Positions 13,395 through 19,524 of a stretch of 23,079 nt of DNA are shown in pieces. Under the pieces are notes generated by a model that ran no database searches, had not been told where the DNA came from, and saw only the letters and a list, made by a program, of their open reading frames with translations. How positions within the stretch are numbered: the stretch's first letter is position 1; every line of letters starts with the position of its first letter. The position numbers were made by a program, and so were the translations under genes. The DNA comes from a virus, in the IMG/VR virus record IMGVR_UViG_3300003621_000025, positions 1,437 through 24,515 of that record; one strand, written 5' to 3'.

Positions 13395-13558
13395 GCCTGA
13401 CAGTATATATGGAAAAGCCGCAGGCATGGGCCGAGCCAATAGCCACCTTTGAAAGTGAGGCCGTCTATATGCTGTGCGTCCCTGCACTCGAGGCGTGGGC
13501 CGAGGCAAAGGGCTACATCATCACCGAGAGCATGGATGAGGAACTGGCCGACGATTAG
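13391..13558 (+). CDS. Small acidic hypothetical protein, last gene of module
   Basis: The 55-residue protein begins MSLTVYMEKPQAWAEPIATF and ends MDEELADD. It combines a short beta-like start with an Ala/Glu helix (ALEAWAEAKG) and an acidic tail. The ATG at 13391 overlaps the previous stop by four bases and is preferred over the frame's earlier possible starts, which would overlap the previous gene deeply. A strong terminator begins 25 bases after its stop. No family is recognised. Confidence 0.62.
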   Translation: MSLTVYMEKPQAWAEPIATFESEAVYMLCVPALEAWAEAKGYIITESMDEELADD

Positions 13559-13583
13559 GCCGCAGCCCACAACAGAGACCAAG

Positions 13584-13612
13584 AACCCCTGCCATTCGGT
13601 GGGGGTTTTTTT
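13584..13612 (+). terminator. Strong rho-independent terminator closing the DUF932 module
   Basis: AACCCCTGCC pairs with GGTGGGGGTT around ATTC: ten pairs with two G-U, running into seven T. It ends the plus-strand operon 10644-13558. Confidence 0.9.
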
Positions 13613-14048
13613 ATGCCCTCAGAGCGTCTGAGAGGGGGCACAGGGGCGCAGGCTGATTGATCGAGCAGGGGAAGCCTACCGACAGTGCAGAGATGGGCAC
13701 GAGAGGGGCCTTGCAGGGCGTCTGAGAGTGTGGGCCGTCTGAGGTGGTGGCCGAGGTGATGTGATCGGGTGGCTGCCGGTGCGGATGTCTGGCCGGTGAT
13801 CGAGGCGAGGGGCTGGCGGATGTCGGGCTGTATCATGCACCCGAGGCCCCCGCCCTCTGGCGTTATGCGTTTGGCAACGGCTGAGAGTTTTTCGTGGCCC
13901 GAGACCGAAACCACGCCCAGCCCACCATCTGGCCGCAGCCCTATAGGGGGTAGGGTCTCCCGATATCGGGGCCGATACCTAAGAGGTAACACGCTCGAGC
14001 GCCTGAGCTTTAACCTAGGGGCTAAAACCCCAGCAAAACAAGGGGTTT

Positions 14049-14087
14049 CGAGGCCGTATCGAGGCCAGACCGAGGCCGAGCGAGGCC
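14049..14087 (+). repeat. Four CGAGGCC repeats at helical spacing
   Basis: CGAGGCC occurs at 14049, 14060, 14071 and 14081, with steps of 11, 11 and 10 bases, so every copy faces the same side of the helix. The array abuts the hairpin at 14025-14048. Such phasing is typical of binding sites for a cooperatively binding protein. Confidence 0.7.
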
Positions 14088-14255
14088 CCCCACCGAGCGC
14101 CACCCCCGGGGGTACCCGTTAGCGTATACCACTCTGACCAAATCTAGGGATTTCGGTACCGTAAACAGCCCCGGTGCGGACCCAGAACTGCGTAATGTCA
14201 AAACCCAAAGGCTTATTTCCGGGGTTTGGTGTGGTATAACTGTAAACCCGGCTTG

Positions 14256-14311
14256 TTAGGTGGCTAAATACGCACTTAGCAGTTGACCTAGGCCCTATAT
14301 CTGGCTAGTTT
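14256..14311 (+). promoter_or_regulatory. Operator site E and plus-strand promoter
   Basis: TTAGGTG (14256-14262) and CACTTAG (14273-14279) are ten bases apart, five of seven and seven of seven matches to the operator arms. Three bases later comes TTGACC (14283-14288), then after 17 bases a weak TAGTTT (14306-14311). It lies about 50 bases upstream of the gene at 14363. Confidence 0.5.
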
Positions 14312-14362
14312 AACGAGATCCGGGGCCAGTATCCGGGTATGCGCCAGTATAAGGGGCGTCTT

Positions 14363-14698
14363 ATGTCGGATTTCGGCGTTAGCTTAGAACTCGAGGTGCC
14401 AGTTTACCTCGAACATGACCTTGAGGTGGACGATGACGGCACCTTGTACCTTAATTCCTTCCTTTATCTTTCGGATAACGACGACTCGACAGAGGTAAGG
14501 ATAGAGTTCCAGCCTATTGTGGAGACGGTGGTCGATATCGCCCGTGATTTCAGCGATGGGTATAAGCAGTTGTATGGCATTGCACATGAATTTGAGCGTC
14601 ATGCCGCCCGTATGCGGGACGTAGCCGCCCGAATGGAAGATTCACTGTCTAATGTCGGGGATCTCTTTGAAGTAGGAGACCTCGATGATGTGGAGTGA
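14363..14698 (+). CDS. Acidic hypothetical protein
   Basis: The 111-residue protein begins MSDFGVSLELEVPVYLEHDL and is strongly acidic throughout, with an N-terminal beta-rich part, a helical middle (VVDIARDFSDGYKQLYGIAHEFERHAARM) and an acidic end. No family is recognised. Very acidic small phage proteins are sometimes DNA mimics that block host DNA-binding enzymes, but nothing specific supports that here. The ATG at 14363 has AAGGGG about seven bases upstream; the earlier ATG at 14339 has none. The end overlaps the next gene by 14 bases. Confidence 0.68.
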   Translation: MSDFGVSLELEVPVYLEHDLEVDDDGTLYLNSFLYLSDNDDSTEVRIEFQPIVETVVDIARDFSDGYKQLYGIAHEFERHAARMRDVAARMEDSLSNVGDLFEVGDLDDVE

Positions 14699-15077
14699 GG
14701 AAGAACTAGCTGACTTCTCTAAGGCAGAGATGCTTGAGGCCCATGTACGGAAGAAACTATCCAGTAATCTGTATGTAGCCGCTAATAAGTGCCGAGATAA
14801 TGGCATACCCTTCGAGGTTACCGTCGAAGACCTGATGCCAGTGCCTCTAACGTGCCCTGTGCTAGGTATTAAGCTGGATTGGTACAAGGATGGTCGTGGT
14901 GGAGCCGACGAAAGCCCGTCTATAGACCGCCTAGAGCCTGACGTAGGTTATGTGCCGGGTAATGTCTCGGTTATCTCCCAAAGAGCCAACCGAATTAAGA
15001 ACGATAGTGACTTATCTGAACTATTGCTCGTAGCCGCTTGGGTACAGGCCCAGACAACAGAAAAGGCCCGAGCCTAA
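14685..15077 (+). CDS. HNH-like endonuclease family protein
   Basis: The 130-residue protein contains TCPVLGIKL (56-64) followed by SPSIDRLEPDVGYVPGNVSV and ISQRANRIKND (81-111). From memory this matches a widespread phage family related to HNH / endonuclease VII-type nucleases, in which D-R, N-V and the N...K positions replace a classical His-Asn-His set. It may cut DNA as a homing-type or recombination nuclease; I see no second zinc-binding Cys pair, so activity is uncertain. The ATG at 14685 has AGGAG seven bases upstream within the previous gene. It closes the short unit started at site E. Confidence 0.55.
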   Translation: MMWSEEELADFSKAEMLEAHVRKKLSSNLYVAANKCRDNGIPFEVTVEDLMPVPLTCPVLGIKLDWYKDGRGGADESPSIDRLEPDVGYVPGNVSVISQRANRIKNDSDLSELLLVAAWVQAQTTEKARA

Positions 15078-15121
15078 GCCCGAGCCTTAACAGATCTTGA
15101 TCACCTACCTTGATTAAGAAC

Positions 15122-15151
15122 AGGCTAGGGGGGACTATTAGACCCCCGCCT
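15122..15151 (+). terminator. GC hairpin after HNH-like gene, possible terminator without U tract
   Basis: AGGC (15122-15125) plus GGGGG (15129-15133) pair with CCCCC (15143-15147) plus GCCT (15148-15151), a nine-pair stem with a two-base bulge. No T run follows on the plus strand, so termination is uncertain. The region 15078-15220 is otherwise empty. Confidence 0.35.
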
Positions 15152-15220
15152 AACCACAATTAGGATTGTAGCACGGATTTAGCACTTTGGCAATCCGTAA
15201 AATACTTATCCCGCACACCG

Positions 15221-15250
15221 TTGACCTAAGTGTACCATATGGGGTATAAT
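15221..15250 (+). promoter_or_regulatory. Strong sigma-70 promoter with CTAAGTG half-site (site F)
   Basis: TTGACC (15221-15226) and a perfect TATAAT (15245-15250) are separated by 18 bases. CTAAGTG (15226-15232) overlaps the -35 box; no second arm is present ten bases later. This is the best promoter in the window and heads the unit of small genes leading into the packaging genes. Confidence 0.75.
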
Positions 15251-15279
15251 TATTAGGTGGCGGATACTCCACTCAGTGA

Positions 15280-15546
15280 GTGACTCCCTTGTCCATAAAT
15301 TTACACTACATCCGAGCGGCCATCGAGGCCAATACTGGAGTGCGGTTGTCTCTCGAGAGAACCCGGGAACTTCTCGTTGAAGAAGGCCTGATCACCCAGC
15401 ATCAAGCGGATACCCAAGCCGAGATCTTCCGTGGTTATGGTGACTTCTACAATGAGGACTATCCATCGACCCTAGTGAAGGAAGATCCACAAGATATCAA
15501 AGACGACCTCAACCGTGAGGTTCGTAATCTGGAGAACTCACGATGA
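15280..15546 (+). CDS. Hypothetical early protein downstream of strong promoter
   Basis: The frame gives 88 residues from the GTG at 15280; a TTG at 15289 is also possible, and neither has a clear ribosome site, so the start is uncertain. The protein is helical and acidic (VRLSLERTRELLVEEGLIT near residue 21) and ends NREVRNLENSR. No family is recognised. It is the first gene after promoter F, with a very short leader, and overlaps the next gene by four bases. Confidence 0.62.
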   Translation: MTPLSINLHYIRAAIEANTGVRLSLERTRELLVEEGLITQHQADTQAEIFRGYGDFYNEDYPSTLVKEDPQDIKDDLNREVRNLENSR

Positions 15547-15740
15547 AGGTAGAAAAAGCAAACTGCGGCGCATCCGTAAAAGCTGCTATGGGCGGCTACA
15601 TGGAAGTCGATAAGTATAGTTCTGGTGGTATGGCCCAGAAGAAGACTGCGGACAAAGCCAAGAAGGCAGGCACCTACAAGAAGGGTGAAGTAGTTGAGGC
15701 CAGCTACGGCGGCATGGCTAAGAAGAAGAAAAAGAAATGA
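15543..15740 (+). CDS. Lysine-rich small protein with GGMA repeats
   Basis: The 65-residue protein begins MKVEKANCGASVKAAMGGYM. It has two GGMA-Lys units (SSGGMAQKK and YGGMAKKK) and ends in a run of six Lys. The composition suggests a flexible nucleic-acid-binding or virion-packaged peptide; small basic proteins of this look sit near packaging genes in many marine podoviruses. Function is unknown. It is coupled by ATGA overlaps to genes on both sides. Confidence 0.7.
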   Translation: MKVEKANCGASVKAAMGGYMEVDKYSSGGMAQKKTADKAKKAGTYKKGEVVEASYGGMAKKKKKK

Positions 15741-15931
15741 CTGCTTGGGTGGCATTGGTGTACCTCTGTGCCCCAGCGGCTACAGGCTGTACTCTTATAG
15801 GTTCGCCCAACGTGTTATACGACGAGCAGGCTTGTTGGTCTGAAACAACCATAGTCTCTCAGTTTTACAACGAACAAGGCTTCACAGCCATCCCTTACTG
15901 CCATCCTGTAGAACTTGGAGTTCCTGCATAG
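15737..15931 (+). CDS. Small hydrophobic-N-terminus protein, possibly exported
   Basis: The 64-residue protein begins MTAWVALVYLCAPAATGCTL, which resembles a signal peptide, perhaps a lipoprotein-type one given Cys at 11 and 18. The remaining segment has two more Cys (residues 33 and 55) that could form a disulfide outside the cytoplasm. No positive charge precedes the hydrophobic stretch, which weakens the export idea. It starts in an ATGA overlap with the Lys-rich gene. A new promoter follows its stop. Confidence 0.55.
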   Translation: MTAWVALVYLCAPAATGCTLIGSPNVLYDEQACWSETTIVSQFYNEQGFTAIPYCHPVELGVPA

Positions 15932-15958
15932 CGGGTATTCACTAAGAGGCACTACTAC

Positions 15959-15982
15959 GCACCTAACAGGGTGCGGTATAAT
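15959..15982 (+). promoter_or_regulatory. Promoter with GCACC-N6-GGTGC palindrome before DUF1127 gene
   Basis: A perfect TATAAT (15977-15982) in the string GGTATAATTAT, also present at promoter F, lies three bases after GCACC-TAACAG-GGTGC (15959-15974). No good -35 is visible, so an activator may be needed, or the palindrome acts as operator. The same palindrome class is found in the origin region at 10473-10490. Confidence 0.55.
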
Positions 15983-16012
15983 TATCTCTGAACCAATCAA
16001 GAGGAGATAATT

Positions 16013-16165
16013 ATGATCTGGTTAAAAGCAATCTACAAAGCCATCGTCCGCACACAAGAACGCCGAGCAGCGTACTGGCAGTTGAACAACCTTACAGACA
16101 AAGAACTACGGGACATCGGCGTAACCCGTGGCGAGATTTGGGACGCAGCGTTTGGCAATCGATAA
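16013..16165 (+). CDS. DUF1127 small protein
   Basis: The 50-residue protein ends with the DUF1127 pattern YWQLNNLTDKELRDIGVTRG plus EIWDAAFG, including the conserved L..L.D.eLrDIGv.R core. These small basic proteins are abundant in Alphaproteobacteria; one from Rhodobacter sphaeroides (CcaF1) binds RNA and affects RNA maturation and turnover. A phage copy might steer host RNA metabolism, which is inference. The ATG at 16013 has a strong AAGAGGAG ribosome site and its own TATAAT promoter, so it starts a transcription unit. The length is normal for the family. Confidence 0.88.
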   Translation: MIWLKAIYKAIVRTQERRAAYWQLNNLTDKELRDIGVTRGEIWDAAFGNR

Positions 16166-16391
16166 ATCCAAGATGAAGTGTAACAAGCCTCGTCGTACCC
16201 CCGACGGCTCGAAGAAGTTCGTGGTTAAGGCTTGTAAGGACGGCAAGGAAAAGATCGTCCGCTTCGGTGATCCCAACATGAAGATCAAGAAGTCCAACCC
16301 CGAGCGACGTAAGTCTTTCCGTGCCCGTCATAAGTGCGACACGGCCAATGACAAAATGACCGCACGATACTGGTCATGCAAAAAGTGGTAA
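16152..16391 (+). CDS. Conserved basic phage protein (KSFRARH family)
   Basis: About 80 residues, rich in Lys/Arg, with the string IKKSNPERRKSFRARHKCDT and a C-terminal MTARYWSCKKW. From memory, close relatives with KCNKPRRTP near the start and a RARH...YW...KW end occur in many marine phages just before packaging genes; their function is unknown, and a DNA-binding or virion role is likely from charge alone. Four Cys might bind zinc. The start is uncertain: TTG at 16152 gives the usual MAIDKSKMKCN beginning, while GTG 16128 and ATG 16173 are alternatives. It overlaps the DUF1127 gene by 14 bases. Confidence 0.7.
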   Translation: MAIDKSKMKCNKPRRTPDGSKKFVVKACKDGKEKIVRFGDPNMKIKKSNPERRKSFRARHKCDTANDKMTARYWSCKKW

Positions 16392-16395
16392 TTCA

Positions 16396-16539
16396 ATGTC
16401 CCTAGTCAAAAACATCCGAAATGCCCAGAAGAAGGGCACTGCTAAGTCCAAGAAGAAAAGCACTGTCAGCGACAAGGCTTACAAGGATATGCAGAAGGGT
16501 TGGCCTAACTCCAAGAAGAACAAGGCGAAGAAGAAGTGA
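16396..16539 (+). CDS. Very lysine-rich 47-residue protein
   Basis: The protein begins MSLVKNIRNAQKKGTAKSKK and ends SKKNKAKKK, with about a third of its residues lysine and almost no acidic residues. It must bind polyanions, most likely DNA or RNA, or be an internal packaged peptide. No family is recognised. It lies four bases after the previous stop and its own stop overlaps the GTG start of the membrane protein gene, so it is part of a coupled series. Confidence 0.68.
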   Translation: MSLVKNIRNAQKKGTAKSKKKSTVSDKAYKDMQKGWPNSKKNKAKKK

Positions 16540-17009
16540 AGGCCTACGGCCTCCGTGGGACACTTGAAAAGGTCCGTAGTGCAAATGGGCCTGCCCAACA
16601 CATTGCCTGTGCTATCTGCGGAGCCATCATGGCCGGAATGTTCGTTAAGCATGTAGATGCCTACTTGGTTACAGCATGGGCCGGTATGAGTGTCTTAGTC
16701 CTAGTAGCCACGGTTTGGTTACCTCGTATCCTACTGAAGTACACTCTGCTTGCAGATTTCTTCCTGAGCATGATCGTGTTGTTCCAATACATGATGGCTC
16801 ATGACCATAGCCCTAAGGCCCAAGTCTATCATGTGATGAGGTCTGACGGCACCATGAATGGCTATACCCGTGGCAATGACGGAATGACCATGATTGATCA
16901 GATGGCACATGCTGCCGCACTGATATGGCTTGCAGGCTGGTCACTGTACTTAGCTAACCTAGTCCACCGACAGATCCTAGAACACAGACGGTTTATAGAT
17001 GAACATTGA
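16536..17009 (+). CDS. Four-span membrane protein
   Basis: The 157-residue protein has four hydrophobic helices at about 22-41, 44-66, 70-88 and 125-147, with a hydrophilic loop at 89-122. Size and layout fit a phage inner-membrane protein such as a holin, but no holin family is recognised. The GTG at 16536 overlaps the previous stop (GTGA), which supports it despite being a rare start. It is followed with an 11-base overlap by a one-span coiled-coil protein, so the two may work together at the membrane. Confidence 0.7.
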   Translation: MKAYGLRGTLEKVRSANGPAQHIACAICGAIMAGMFVKHVDAYLVTAWAGMSVLVLVATVWLPRILLKYTLLADFFLSMIVLFQYMMAHDHSPKAQVYHVMRSDGTMNGYTRGNDGMTMIDQMAHAAALIWLAGWSLYLANLVHRQILEHRRFIDEH

Positions 17010-17292
17010 ACAATACATCCCAGTGATCGTAGCCGTGGTCTCAGCAGGGGGACTGTGGACGTATCTGAGCAAACGGGCGCAGTGGTCCTATGAGGCAATG
17101 AAGAACGATAACAACTCTCGAGCAGAGTTTCAGGAAACCCTGAAAGACCAAGTAGATCGTCTGTCTGAGAAGCTGGACAAGGTACTTGAGGACAAAGAGC
17201 AACTCCTGCGTGAGGTCTCAGAACTCAAGGCATCCTTGGCTCGGGCAGAGGCTACCATCCAGCATCTCGAACAAAGGCTAATGAGCAAATGA
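16999..17292 (+). CDS. One-span membrane protein with coiled coil (spanin- or holin-like)
   Basis: The 97-residue protein has an N-terminal membrane helix (about 7-24) and then a long coiled coil (about 43-95) with heptad Leu (VDRLSEKLDKVLEDKEQLL). Inner-membrane spanin subunits of Rz type have this layout, but the Lys/Arg just after the helix favours a cytoplasmic C-terminus, which would not fit a spanin. A role in lysis is therefore only possible. It overlaps the four-span membrane gene by 11 bases and the small terminase gene by four. Confidence 0.65.
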   Translation: MNIEQYIPVIVAVVSAGGLWTYLSKRAQWSYEAMKNDNNSRAEFQETLKDQVDRLSEKLDKVLEDKEQLLREVSELKASLARAEATIQHLEQRLMSK

Positions 17293-17672
17293 CCGATAAG
17301 AAGTTAACAGAACGTCAGGAAGCCTTCCTAGAGGCTCTACTGGGTGAAGCCAAAGGCAATACCCGAGAAGCTATGCGTATTGCTGGCTATTCTGATTCAA
17401 CTCGCATCAACGAGGCTATCGCACCGATCAAAGAAGAGATCGTAGAGCGTGCCGGTATGTTGCTGGCATCCAACGCACCTAAGGCCGCACTAGGCATTAT
17501 CGGCGTATTGGATGATCCGAGTGCTATGGGCGCACGGAATGCTGTGGCTGCTGCCCGTGAAGTTCTTGATCGCTCAGGCTTGGTAAAGAAAGAACTGGTA
17601 GAGGTCAAAGGGGTTGAAGGTGGCGTGTTCATCCTTCCGCCGAAAAAGACTGAAGAAGATGGCTTGGGATAA
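17289..17672 (+). CDS. terS: Terminase small subunit
   Basis: The 127-residue protein begins LTERQEAFLEALLGEAKGNT and carries a TREAMRIAGYSDSTR helix-turn-helix of the kind used by small terminases to recognise the packaging site, followed by helices for ring assembly and a C-terminal strand. It recruits the large subunit to concatemeric DNA. Its position immediately before the large terminase, with a 14-base overlap, supports the call. Its start shares ATGA with the preceding coiled-coil gene. Confidence 0.75.
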   Translation: MTDKKLTERQEAFLEALLGEAKGNTREAMRIAGYSDSTRINEAIAPIKEEIVERAGMLLASNAPKAALGIIGVLDDPSAMGARNAVAAAREVLDRSGLVKKELVEVKGVEGGVFILPPKKTEEDGLG

Positions 17673-19521
17673 CAAGACACGAAGTAACGCTGCCCAGAAG
17701 ATACCGTATGCTTATAAGGCAGACGAAGAAGATCCCCTAAAGCTAATCCCAGATCCTGAGATGGTCCCTCTTGTAGAAGAGGCGATGGACTACTTAGACA
17801 AGGGCCACTCCTTCCGTGAAGCGGCACGTTGGCTGTCAGAGAAGTCCGGTGTGTCTATTTCGCACCAAGGCCTGAACAACATCTGGCGGCGTCACCGCAA
17901 CGGCGACCGACGCAAGGCTCTCGATAAAGACCACAAGAAGCGCAAGCCTAAGACCGCTAAAGAGAAGCACGAAGCCCGTCTCAAACGTAAGATCTCTGAC
18001 GCCAAGCGTGTCATGACGATGACGGAGAAGAAGCTGAACAAAACCGCTGAACCTGAGCCTGAGCGCCTAGGTATGCCTAAAGCGGGAATAAGCGAGGAGT
18101 TAGACTTTGAGGCCGTACCCGAAGAACGGGAAGTCATCTTCAAACCTAACCCGGGGCCACAGACTGAGTTCTTGGCAGCCCCGGAAAGAGAAGTCCTCTA
18201 CGGAGGCGCAGCCGGTGGAGGGAAGTCATTCGGACTACTCGCAGATCCCCTCCGGTATTTTGCTGTACCTGAGTTCAACGGACTCATCCTTCGACGTACA
18301 AACGACGAGCTTCGAGAGCTTGTATGGAAAAGTCAGGAACTGTATCCGAAAGCGTACCCGGGAGCGAAATGGCAGGAGAAGAAGAGCCAGTGGGTCTTCC
18401 CTTCAGGCGCACGGCTCTGGATGACATACCTCGAGCGGGACGAAGACGTTCTCCGCTATCAGGGTCAGGCCTTCTCTTACATTGCCTTTGATGAGTTAAC
18501 ACAACACCCCACACCGTTTGCATGGACCTATATGAGGTCACGTCTGCGTACTACTAACCCAGACCTACCGGTGTTCATGAGGGCTACAACCAACCCCGGC
18601 GGCCCCGGCCATGCTTGGGTTAAAGCTACATTCATTGATCCTGCTCCAGAAGGTCGCCCATTTGTGGCAACAGACCTAGAGAGCGGCGAACCATTACTGT
18701 ATCCGGAGAACCACGAGAAGGCAGGAGAACCTCTCTTCTATCGCCGGTTCATCCCAGCTACACTACGAGATAATCCCTACCTTTTTGACGAAGGCACCTA
18801 CGAAACCAACCTGCTCTCCCTACCTGAGATGCAGCGTAGGCAGCTTCTAGAAGGCGACTGGACTATAGCCGAAGGCGCTGCCTTCTCTGAGTTCCGCCAA
18901 TCTACCCATGTCACAGAACCATTTGAGATACCAAATGACTGGCGTCGGTTCCGGTCATGTGACTACGGTTACAGTTCATTTAGTGCGGTGCATTGGTTTG
19001 CTATTGACCCGTCTTACGAAACACTTTACTGTTACAGAGAACTGTACGTTAGTAAACACACTGGTCGAGACTTAGCTAAAGCGGTCATGGAGCAGGAAGT
19101 CGGCGAAAACATACAGTATGGCATCCTCGACAGTTCGTGCTGGCACAACCGAGGACAGATTGGTCCTAGCATTGCTGAAGAGATGATTTCTGCCGGATGT
19201 AGGTGGAGACCTTCTGACCGTACCGCTGGTGCCCGAGTAGCGGGTAAGAACCGTCTACATGAACTCCTGAAGATTGATGAAGAGACAGAGCTACCCGGAA
19301 TTGTGTTCTTCAATAACTGCCGCCAGATCATTGCGGATCTACCGGTAATACCGTCCGACCCTAAGGGTACAGACGACATCGATCCTCGATACAAAAGCGA
19401 CCACGCATATGACTCCGTTAGATACGCCGTCATGTCTAGGCCCCGGGCAAACTCTCCCTTTGAAATGGGCGGCAAGCCTATCACCTCGTGGCAACCTTCT
19501 GACTCAGTATTTGGATACTAA
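17659..19521 (+). CDS. terL: Terminase large subunit with N-terminal helix-turn-helix extension
   Basis: This is the packaging motor (620 residues). Walker A is GGAAGGGKS (182-190, K189), Walker B YIAFDE (274-279), the coupling motif is ATTNPGGPG (309-317), and the RNase H-like nuclease acids are D435 (CDYGYSS), D491 (ILDSSCW) and D581/D585 (DHAYDS). Residues 33-80 form an extra domain (LDKGHSFREAARWLSEKSGV...) that resembles a resolvase-type helix-turn-helix, followed by a basic helical linker (about 82-130). The ATG at 17659 is chosen from the GAAGAAG site; an upstream frame extension exists but overlaps the small subunit further. Confidence 0.93.
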   Translation: MAWDNKTRSNAAQKIPYAYKADEEDPLKLIPDPEMVPLVEEAMDYLDKGHSFREAARWLSEKSGVSISHQGLNNIWRRHRNGDRRKALDKDHKKRKPKTAKEKHEARLKRKISDAKRVMTMTEKKLNKTAEPEPERLGMPKAGISEELDFEAVPEEREVIFKPNPGPQTEFLAAPEREVLYGGAAGGGKSFGLLADPLRYFAVPEFNGLILRRTNDELRELVWKSQELYPKAYPGAKWQEKKSQWVFPSGARLWMTYLERDEDVLRYQGQAFSYIAFDELTQHPTPFAWTYMRSRLRTTNPDLPVFMRATTNPGGPGHAWVKATFIDPAPEGRPFVATDLESGEPLLYPENHEKAGEPLFYRRFIPATLRDNPYLFDEGTYETNLLSLPEMQRRQLLEGDWTIAEGAAFSEFRQSTHVTEPFEIPNDWRRFRSCDYGYSSFSAVHWFAIDPSYETLYCYRELYVSKHTGRDLAKAVMEQEVGENIQYGILDSSCWHNRGQIGPSIAEEMISAGCRWRPSDRTAGARVAGKNRLHELLKIDEETELPGIVFFNNCRQIIADLPVIPSDPKGTDDIDPRYKSDHAYDSVRYAVMSRPRANSPFEMGGKPITSWQPSDSVFGY

Positions 19522-19524
19522 AAC

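Larger units (their letters stand above)
13613..14362. other. GC-rich non-coding region with many palindromes
   Basis: No credible gene lies here. The open frames on both strands are long only because the GC-rich sequence has few stops, and their products are Pro/Arg/Gly-rich with no ribosome site. Visible structure: CCCGATATCGGG (13959-13970) and ACCCCCGGGGGT (14102-14113), both perfect palindromes; a 7-bp hairpin AAACCCC/GGGGTTT (14025-14048) that competes with GGGG at 14018-14021; four CGAGGCC repeats; TATACCAC (14125-14132) inverted as GTGGTATA (14231-14238); and operator site E at the right end. An origin, a packaging or partition site, or a structured leader are all possible. Confidence 0.6.

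Noticed and set aside
14049-14087. A CRISPR array
   Set aside because: The repeats are only seven bases with three- to four-base spacers, far too short for CRISPR.
13555-14103. A 182-codon minus-strand frame (and a 117-codon plus-strand frame at 13769-14122)
   Set aside because: Both are stop-poor because of high GC. The products are Pro/Arg/Gly-rich without any fold pattern, there is no ribosome site, and the minus frame reads through the strong terminator.
15063-15088. A terminator at the end of the HNH-like gene
   Set aside because: A hairpin with full pairing (using G-U) and a short T run exists only for the minus strand, where no transcript is expected. On the plus strand it is simply a tandem GCCCGAGCCT repeat.
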